Under the pieces are notes generated by a model, which was not told where the DNA came from, did not search any database, and saw only the letters and a list, made by a program, of their open reading frames with translations. From Dysidea avara (lineage: Eukaryota; Porifera; Demospongiae; Dictyoceratida; Dysideidae): a DNA stretch of 64,000 nt. A program made the position numbers and the translations under genes. Positions 60,601 to 64,000 of this stretch are shown here, in pieces; the stretch's first letter is position 1; the number at the start of each line of letters is the position of its first letter. The DNA lies in NCBI RefSeq assembly GCF_963678975.1, contig NC_089274.1, forward strand, positions 5,320,001 to 5,384,000. Direction: 5' to 3'.

Positions 60601-63411
60601 ATAGGAGTATGTAATTGTATACATACACAGTACAGCACTAGTACACAATGCACCATTTAGCTATTGTATAGTGTAAAGTACACTATTTAACTACAGCTCA
60701 CTACATGTGTAAGTAAGTGTCTACTTGAGTACATAATTTAGTCATGCTATGCTGGTTAAATTCCTCAGGAGAATTGTAACGTCTACAATTCTAGATAGTG
60801 TGTATTACGGCCCTGTGTGTGTATTGCGGCCCTGTGTGTGTATTGCGGCCTTGTGTGTGTATTGCGGCCCTGTGTGTGTATTATGGCCCTGTGTGTGTAT
60901 TGCGGCCCTGTGATGGGTGTATTGCCAAAAAGATTACTGTAATGTATACGGTATATACCCAACACCTTTAAATTCATATACAGTACAAAGAAAGTTAACG
61001 TTGATAACAAAAAAATTTAGTACCCACATTGTCCTTATACGTATCTAAAAATACATAGCATAGTAACGTTGTTGGTATGGTTTACTGTAAGAGTGTTAAG
61101 AAATTTCCCAGAGTAAAACAGATTAAGAAAGAGCAAGTAAAAGTGGTAAACTGTAGCTGCTAGCATTGAAAACTACAGTACCCCTTGAGGTTATTGTGTC
61201 AGTGCCAAGTGTTCCTACAGTATCTGTATCGACACCATTGACACCCGTAAATATGCCAGAAAGTAAGCTATGTAAGTAGCAGTAAGACCATTTCACTTGA
61301 TTTCACCAATTTTTGGTTAATGAATGTGGTATGTAGCCATGGTCAAGGCTATAGCAATGATGGTCAAGACCATAGCAACTATGGTCAAGAACATAGCAAT
61401 GATGGTCTAGACCATAGCAACCATGGTCTAGACAATAGCAACCATGGTCTAGACCATAGCGACCATAGCAACCATGGTCTTCACCATAGCGACCATAGTC
61501 TATATCATAGCAACCATGGTCAAGACTACAGGTTGTTTACATATTTAGTACGCTTGCTACAGATTTCTGCTGTAGACAATAACCTCATTAAGCAAGCTTC
61601 CAGAAATCCAAGAAAATTGTGCGTAATTCTTATTCTTTGTAGTTTTCCAGTATTTCAACATTTCACAGCTCCTACAGTATTTTTAGGACTATTGTGGTTA
61701 ATTCAGTATTGCTAAATATATTATAAAGTCCTGATCATATCTTCATATTTGTTGTTGTACCAGGAAGTTTTGTCTTGATAATGGAATCTACTCTGTCTTG
61801 AAGTATGCTGATGAAGGGTTTGTAGTTCATTCTGTAAGTTTATATTCATTGTAGATTGTACTTGTCTAGATCTGTCTACTCGATATAGAAACTTAGACCG
61901 ACCACGGTCGGTAAAGTATCTCCTAATTACCTGAAATATAAACAGGAAAGGAATGAAATTGGACATGGTGGATTTGGAAGGGTTTACAAGTTTACTACAG
62001 ACCTTGCAATTAAAGAAGAATATAAGGTAATACTGTGTAGAGGTAATACTGTGTAGTGGTGGTCATGAAGGTAATACTGTGTAGTAGTGGTCACAAAAGT
62101 TTGGGCTTTCCTTCCCAAGAATATGTATCTCCCCAAAACCATCCTCAGTTTTACTTCACGACAGCTCGGCAGTTTTAGTTAGGCATAATCAAATCCAAAT
62201 GTGCCTTCAGAACAAACATGGATAATTTATCCAAATCTTATTAACTAATTGACTCACTGACTAATGCCTTCACCCAAGCATAACTCGACCATGGGTAATG
62301 CTGTGGGCTTTATTGTCTTCACTATTTAGATCCAAGACATTTGTTTTCACTTACCTCAGCAGCTATAGTGGATGCATCATTGACTTACCTTTGTCCCCTT
62401 GTTGGTATTGATTTACGGATACCACATAGTGGCTTCCTTGTGCTGACAAAACAGAAATGTCCGTACCAACTGGATTGATTACAGAGGTGTTTCTTGTAGT
62501 GTTCTCTGTTTGTATCACTGTTTAACGGGTGGAACATACGTAGCTGAAAATGAAGTGAATGGCCACTTTGCTTTCAGTATTTGATAATTGGAGTACTTGC
62601 TCAGATGCAAAAAAAAATTTTATTGTACCTGGCATCTTGCTTTGCTTTAATGTGGTATACTTGGGTTCATGATACCGTTCACCAATCACAATTGCAAAAA
62701 AAGTAAAGAAACGAGTACAGTAGACCCTTAGTTACCTAACCCTCGTTTATCTGTACCCTCGTTTATCCAAACTTGGAGATGACTGTTATGTTAGAGTATT
62801 TTGATCAGTGCATATATAATATAAATGTATGGGTTTCAGCTATCTGAATGATTCGTTTTACTATTTCATGGGGTCATTGAGGTTTGGATAACCAAGGGTC
62901 CACTGTAGAAGGAAAAGTTAAACTTGAGCAGGAATAATAGAAATAAAAAAGTTATTAAACAAAAGAAGTTATCTACACCTGCAGCTATACTTCCCTACCT
63001 CAATCATAACTATATATGCTATTGACAGGCTATTAGAACAGATTGCACAGTATAGCAACAGGTGTAGATAGTACTTTTTTTATTTCTATGATCCCTACTC
63101 CAGTTTAAGTTTTCCTTGTACAGTGTACTTGTTATAACTTAAGGATGCATGTACATAAAATGTACTACATACATTTTCCTTTTATAGCGTCCATTGTTCT
63201 TGAATGCAGCTGTTTTTAAGCAGTTGATTCGGTGTAATAACTCTAAAGATGATCATGTGATTCCGCTGCTGGAATATGTTGTTGGTATGAAATAGCCATT
63301 GAAAGTTGCTATTTAGCAAATTACATATGTGTGTCCTAAATGTAGGAGGATTTTGTGAAGATGATCCCAATAAACATGTGTTTCTTTTTGTTATGCCTCA
63401 CATGAATCGAG
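42690..63411 (+). CDS. Protein kinase gene B (TKL/RLK-like), continues past the right edge
   Basis: The exons are 42690-43120, 44817-45031, 47129-47166, 60013-60114, 60170-60319, 61764-61833, 61946-62026, 63188-63284 and 63346-63411. Phases agree throughout except exon 5, which is 2 nt short. The ATG at 42690 has a good context (AAAATGG). The order is an unrecognised 60-residue N-terminal region, a Glu/Ser-rich linker, the unknown CPY/split-Trp module shared with gene A, then a kinase: IGHGGFGRVYK, LAIKEE, VFKQLIRCNN..HVIPLLEYVV and KHVFLFVMPHMNRG (subdomains I-V, with Met of VMPHM in the hinge). The catalytic loop lies beyond the window. The large intron 47167-60012 holds the Gypsy element. 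Class is inferred from loop and hinge style; no transmembrane segment or signal peptide was seen. Confidence 0.7.
43550..43870. mobile_element. Inverted-repeat MITE in intron 1 of kinase gene B
   Basis: CCCTATTTCCTTGGGTGTGG..GCTTATTGATTAGAGATTAT on the left pairs with ATAATCTTTCATTGATAAG..CCCCGAGGAAATAGGG on the right. The inner blocks GGGGTCTGGT / ACCAGACCC also pair. It resembles the outer arms at 11031-12130. Confidence 0.6.
44817..45031 (+). CDS. Kinase gene B exon 2 (linker)
   Basis: Acceptor TTATATAG, donor GTAG|GTAAGC, phase 2 in and 1 out, as in gene A exon 2. It codes LIQPVNATQQLIVVDEQEV.. and a Ser/Thr-rich tail SSVSSRSTQTEETDTSW. Exon 3 (47129-47166, SHMETRLQTKDT, donor GTGAGT) follows after 2.1 kb. 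An alternative acceptor at 44797 would need the phase-1 donor at 43077. Confidence 0.6.
45781..46271. repeat. GC-rich hairpin repeat family, copy 2 (middle inverted)
   Basis: The flanks AACACGGGCACGAGGGCTTT and AAAGGCCTAGACAGGTAAGC match those of 21071-21488. The middle (AACGGACATATCCTAGAAAT, GAGTTTAATGTTTTAATCAG) is the reverse complement of the middle of that copy. The hairpin GGCTTTGCCTGATATGTATG / CATACATATCAGGCAAAGCC is complete here. Confidence 0.75.
46520..47001. mobile_element. CAAGAG-family element with 7-bp TSD
   Basis: The ends CAAGAGTATATAATAGAAAC and GTTTCTATTATATACTCTTG are exact complements. GTTACAT flanks both sides (46513-46519, 47002-47008). The TIRs extend over about 100 bp, including GCGTAAAGT..GATATTTCAGTAATTGTT and its complement. 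There is no protein. It lies 127 bp before kinase gene B exon 3. Confidence 0.8.
47620..48110 (+). repeat. Dispersed repeat copy (family of 17741)
   Basis: CACTGAAGCCATGATGTGCTA, GGCACATCTTGGGCTT, GAGGGCATTGGTTATACTAG and AGAAACTTGTTGGAAG follow the same order as 17741-18040. It is non-coding intronic sequence. Confidence 0.55.
48796..48951 (+). repeat. 5' LTR of the Gypsy element
   Basis: TGTAATGACTGAACAGTAAC to CCTATAAGTATTTCACA, 156 bp. By eye it differs from the 3' LTR at five positions, all transitions (about 3%), which indicates an old rather than current insertion. It carries a GT-rich microsatellite. Confidence 0.92.
48969..50090 (+). pseudogene. Gypsy gag, N-terminal part, with in-frame stop and nested insertion
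   Basis: The frame from ATG 48969 is open to a TGA at 49587-49589 and continues in the same frame to about 50085, where it is cut by the nested insertion. Near residues 50-85, SKRLKVWQLQRIARTLQLPT and TRQLVEGKL resemble a SAP-type helix-turn-helix, and a coiled-coil stretch (EQQLKLQIECLRVSLAEAEE) follows. Then comes a capsid-like block, WDDWLPSFERAAEWNGW..LLQLAGHLRGKARQEF, typical of metazoan Gypsy gag. Expression as a full protein is impossible as it stands. Confidence 0.8.
50090..50867 (+). repeat. Repeat module preceding the satellite (GCGGCCCAAGAAGC)
   Basis: It has several regularly spaced blocks: GTGAGTATATTGACAGGAAG, GAGATATGAGCGGCC, GAAATTTGGCACACAGAAAG, two GGCAAACCGCT / GGTAAACCGCT blocks about 190 bp apart, and GAGATCGAGATACTCTAATA at the end. 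The two halves (50370-50640 and 50660-50867) are themselves imperfect direct repeats. It is shared with 37128-37560 and 38560-38735. Confidence 0.7.
50868..54586. repeat. Approximately 30-bp satellite array, about 3.7 kb
   Basis: More than 100 tandem units of GTAGAGAGTTCAGCTACAAA plus CAAATCACCTT, with variants GAGATCAGCT, AGAAGAAGTC and AAGAAACCATCATG. From about 52100 a higher-order pattern of four to six variant units repeats (GAAGAAGTCACC, AAACCATCATG, AAAGCACCATG, GTTTAGCTGCAAAC). Open frames through it are accidental. Confidence 0.95.
54799..55124. repeat. Near-perfect hairpin, two 152-bp arms, 22-bp loop
   Basis: Left arm 54799-54950 starts ATCTAATCAAAAACAGCCAA; right arm 54973-55124 ends TTGGCTGTTTTTGATTAGAT. 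The arms carry GATGTGAAATCCAAGGTGGC / GCCACCTTGGATTTCACATC with only a rare mismatch. A diverged single arm lies at 14845-14945. It is a young foldback element at the 3' edge of the nested insertion. Confidence 0.92.
55140..55652 (+). pseudogene. Gypsy gag, C-terminal part with zinc knuckle
   Basis: After the nested insertion the gag frame resumes: MTDETQQTLLYGQLQEGLRY, then NYQELCVAARNEERWLNN, then one CCHC knuckle CYICNDTGHIAKDC (C-X2-C-X4-H-X4-C), which binds nucleic acid in gag proteins. It ends TGA 55650-55652. The next frame (protease) starts ATG at 55654, shifted by one. Confidence 0.85.
55654..56724 (+). CDS. Gypsy aspartic protease region
   Basis: The open frame codes an acidic lead (SDSDDEDV), then a retropepsin-like domain: VDVQVQGVPAVGIVDTAADI followed by TIMGG, where the catalytic D-T-G is written D-T-A. 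A hydrophobic flap region and a QLLLSEGVCRQLDI segment follow. From about 56640 the frame leaves pol homology, because a single-base shift moves the RT into the next frame. Confidence 0.8.
   Translation: MSPLDLLLSDSDDEDVIREVRITDKGSESRCVDVQVQGVPAVGIVDTAADITIMGGSLFKKVASVARLRKRDFKSADKVPYGYDQCPFQLNGRMDLDITFGDKIMKTAVYIKMDAVDQLLLSEGVCRQLDIISYHGDVKKFRGAKQGATHHIKVVKTVHVLPHQSGMAQVHVPGNFPLLVEDSCHLHEAASLLLEDTLVKPNAVGLAYVVLSNPMECSGHVTAGTTVGIAAEVHVVDKGITEVPILNKSTRSPLVEDASAVCSVTSEMDRKGRLLELIEKPSLLNDQQTQELLDFLTSHHTAFSLDDLDRGETNLLDMEIHTGNESPRRCAYVPNAPCGSPRGSPTIAEDARHWCD
56660..59086 (+). CDS. Gypsy reverse transcriptase and integrase (RNase H absent)
   Basis: The frame is open for over 800 codons. RT: RKKDGTLRFCVDYRELNKVT, TLDLASGYWQI, FQFRMMPFGLTNAPAVFQRL and the active site YMDD in FVYMDDVLVF, then FLGLSSYYRRFI. 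The expected RNase H domain of about 120 residues is missing: NSLKQHLTTA runs straight on to PIQDIINFMESGILP, the usual post-RNase H linker (junction near 57500). Integrase: zinc finger HRGIMCGHFSGKR..NCPEC, catalytic D in GIDIMELP, D in LLSDRGTN, E in HPECDGMVERFNRT, and a C-terminal PWHGPYRIL. It ends with an Asp-rich tail. Confidence 0.9.
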   Translation, partial: PLAVRQEVARQLQKMQDTGVIEPSSSPWSSPVVMVRKKDGTLRFCVDYRELNKVTKTDTYPLPHVDDLLDEIGDVRYFSTLDLASGYWQIRVAPSSREKTAFITPEGLFQFRMMPFGLTNAPAVFQRLMRSVLMGLNPVGGKHFVFVYMDDVLVFSETLKDHLKHLQLVIQRIQDAGLKLKPSKCHFVCEEIQFLGHVLTPNGLKTNPKLVELVTKYPRPQNINEVKQFLGLSSYYRRFIKNFANIAQPLHALTRGGVDFHWTEYCQEAFNSLKQHLTTAKLPIQDIINFMESGILPVDTTQVRKVAIQLSLFTIIDNILYFVDHKRDDCRRIAVPTHLRNTILEEAHRGIMCGHFSGKRTFSLLVSHWWWENMYSDTIRFVSNCPECTVTAGVGRHSNPPLHPIPVSRPFQIVGIDIMELPQTKKGNKYVVVLQDYLTKWLLVYPMSDQKPLTLARILAEDVIPFFGVPEALLSDRGTNLLSHLMTDLCVLLGIRKLNTTAYHPECDGMVERFNRTLKAMFRKHAARFGMQWDCYLSSVLWAYRNIPHASTGEKPSFLLFGWDQKSPTEAAFAQPTQPIPSTIEDYCEKIILSLSSARALALDSIKKAQDQYKHYFDRRSKQVDYRVGEWIFIRFPAEETGRNRKLSHPWHGPYRILSRRDPDVTAAKVYFPNEGQIQVHQQRVCQCPPELVPGYYWYGKGQRSAGRTPRWVEDLQIRLCSEIEKNANTTDDNPTYDNAEVNLDKDDNVVDDVDDDNIVEDNEESTEHNLIGDDSVSTDSSVIFRHVPQDCPYSLRSSTSIPLRFRQ
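59120..59275 (+). repeat. 3' LTR of the Gypsy element
   Basis: 156 bp, TG to CA, the same length as the 5' LTR, with five transitions between them. It is followed by the CTTG target duplication. Confidence 0.92.
60013..60319 (+). CDS. Kinase gene B exons 4-5 (unknown module, 2-nt lesion)
   Basis: Exon 4 (60013-60114) reads PQVDKEKDLRKQHTLHHLVY and CPYF. Exon 5 (60170-60319) reads CSQNFDNDALPHFKQCLRRL..QQYV, then hits TGA in frame. Moving by one base at the TATGTGTGAAG tract recovers EEYIVDHLAIAREKCEGISC and a split Trp codon before GTGAGA, as in gene A. The exon is 150 nt and should be 2 mod 3, so two bases (one GT of a GT run) appear lost. This is either a pseudogene mark or a sequencing slip. 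Confidence 0.6.
60799..60915. repeat. 19-bp tandem repeat, about 6 copies
   Basis: The unit TGTGTATTGCGGCCCTGTG repeats with single changes (ACGG, CTTG, ATGG). It lies in an intron of kinase gene B. Confidence 0.85.
61338..61530. repeat. Tandem CCATAGCAACCATGGTCTAGA repeat, self-complementary units
   Basis: About nine units of roughly 20-21 bp (CATAGCAACCATGGTCTAGA) contain the inverted motif CCATGGT/ACCATGG and TCTAGA, so each unit is partly palindromic. The open frame (DHSNHGLDHSNHG) is set by the period and is not called as a gene. Confidence 0.8.
61764..62026 (+). CDS. Kinase gene B exons 6-7 (module end and glycine loop)
   Basis: Exon 6 (61764-61833, 70 nt) codes KFCLDNGIYSVLKYADEG.., parallel to gene A exon 6 in length, phase and sequence (KYA(D/E)). 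Exon 7 (61946-62026) codes ERNEIGHGGFGRVYK and LAIKEEYK, kinase subdomains I and II, with donor AAG|GTAATA. Confidence 0.8.
62240..62600 (-). repeat. Dispersed repeat copy (family of 17741/35985)
   Basis: GACTCACTGACTAATGCCTT, TGCATCATTGACTTACCTTT and CTGGATTGATTACAGAGG match the copy at 35985-36460 in order and direction. It lies in an intron of kinase gene B. Confidence 0.55.
62718..62905. mobile_element. Pogo/Tigger-like MITE, 188 bp
   Basis: CAGTAGACCCTTAGTTACC on the left and GGATAACCAAGGGTCCACTG on the right are inverted, with TA on both sides (62716-62717, 62906-62907). An inner repeat CTCGTTTATC occurs twice. It is non-coding and lies in the intron after the glycine-loop exon. Confidence 0.75.
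62911..63115. repeat. Hairpin MITE, GGGATCATAGAAATAAA family
   Basis: GGAAAAGTTAAACTTGAGCA..ATAGAAATAAAAAAGTT pairs with ACTTTTTTTATTTCTATGAT..CAGTTTAAGTTTTCC, with an inner ATCTACACCTG / CAGGTGTAGAT. It is related to 845-990 and 36532-36660. Confidence 0.7.
63188..63411 (+). CDS. Kinase gene B exons 8-9 (subdomains III-V)
   Basis: Exon 8 (63188-63284) reads RPLFLNAAVFKQLIRCNNSK..HVIPLLEYVV, which corresponds to the alpha-C helix and beta-4 strand. Exon 9 (63346-63411) reads GGFCEDDPNKHVFLFVMPHM..RG, beta-5 and hinge. The donor GTACAG leads into an intron that runs past the window edge. Confidence 0.8.
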
Positions 63412-63755
63412 GTACAGTATTTATTACTTAATGCTTGTTACATACGTATAAAGTTGTGAGGAAAATTAAAGCCGTAAAAGTGTGTATCATTAAGAGATTA
63501 ATATGGGGCAAGCCAGGTACCACAAGTGCTATATTGTAATTTCTGGTAAACTTTGGAACATTAATCTTGTCAAGAAGTACTCACAAATTACACTTCAGTT
63601 CTTTGCCATCAGATTATCAGTAAATTTCCATACAATCTGTTTTCTAGTTGTAGAACATATAATTTAGTATAATTGATAGTGTTGTATATTGGGAATTGTG
63701 AAGGTTTGGGCTTTTCTAGCCAAAAAATATCAATATCACCGGGTATATCCATTCA

Positions 63756-63867
63756 CTGGACTGGATTACTGGACTGGACTACTGGACTGGATTACTGGAC
63801 TGGACTACTGGACTGGATTACTGGACTGGACTACTGGACTGGATTACTGGACTGGATTACTGGACTC
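63756..63867. repeat. 13/26-bp tandem repeat CTGGACTGGATTA
   Basis: About eight units of CTGGACTGGATTA / CTGGACTGGACTA alternate, giving a 26-bp super-unit for the first part. It lies in the last intron. The open frames across it are artefacts of the period. Confidence 0.9.
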
Positions 63868-64000
63868 ACATAAAATTTGTTCAAACACATTAATTTTTCA
63901 ACCACTAAAAGTGATTACATAGAGTAGTATACCACACATGGGGCTAAGGCTCTCCATTTCTTGTCATATTAAAAAAAACAAAACAAAGAGGTACACACAG

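Noticed and set aside
61320-61715. His/Asn/Gly-rich 131-codon frame
   Set aside because: Mostly set by the 20-21 bp tandem repeat; no flanking gene structure.
63673-63922. Trp/Thr/Gly-rich frames at the right end
   Set aside because: Artefacts of the CTGGACTGGATTA tandem repeat.

Overview
The window reads as nuclear DNA of an early-branching animal, most likely a demosponge such as Amphimedon. The reasons are a clear single-copy animal gamma-secretase subunit (PEN-2), short intron-split genes with consensus GT-AG sites, AT-rich spacers, and a very high density of hairpin and TIR elements, LINE scraps and a Gypsy element. The species is inferred, not proven. There is one 200-base N gap (23743-23942).

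Layout. 1-4642 is spacer with four TIR or hairpin elements. 4643-6928 is the first of three copies of an ADAR-like deaminase gene. 10084-23664 is protein kinase gene A, whose exons are spread over 13.6 kb and which stops at the N gap. 25349-28139 and 29341-32898 are deaminase copies 2 and 3. 34508-34807 (minus strand) is PEN-2. 35-42.6 kb is repeats, including a 30-bp satellite and a LINE tail. 42690 to beyond the right edge is kinase gene B, a paralogue of gene A with the same exon phases. One of its introns holds a 10.5 kb Gypsy element, itself split by a 5 kb insertion that carries a 3.7 kb satellite array and a 152-bp-arm hairpin.

The most notable content is the deaminase trio. Each copy has the layout low-complexity N-terminus, ADAR-type deaminase core, alpha-helical C-terminus. 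The zinc ligands (H, PCG, QCS) are kept in all three. The catalytic Glu of HAE is kept only in copy 3; copies 1 and 2 read HAV. Copy 3 has lost its C-terminus to a stop and a frameshift, and copy 2 carries one homopolymer frameshift. Copy 1 is therefore an apparently intact pseudo-deaminase, and copy 3 a possibly active deaminase core. No dsRNA-binding domain was seen beside them. The deaminase and kinase genes are all on the plus strand and interleaved; a functional link is only a hypothesis.

All splice sites and homologies were read by eye. No search, alignment program or expression data were used.
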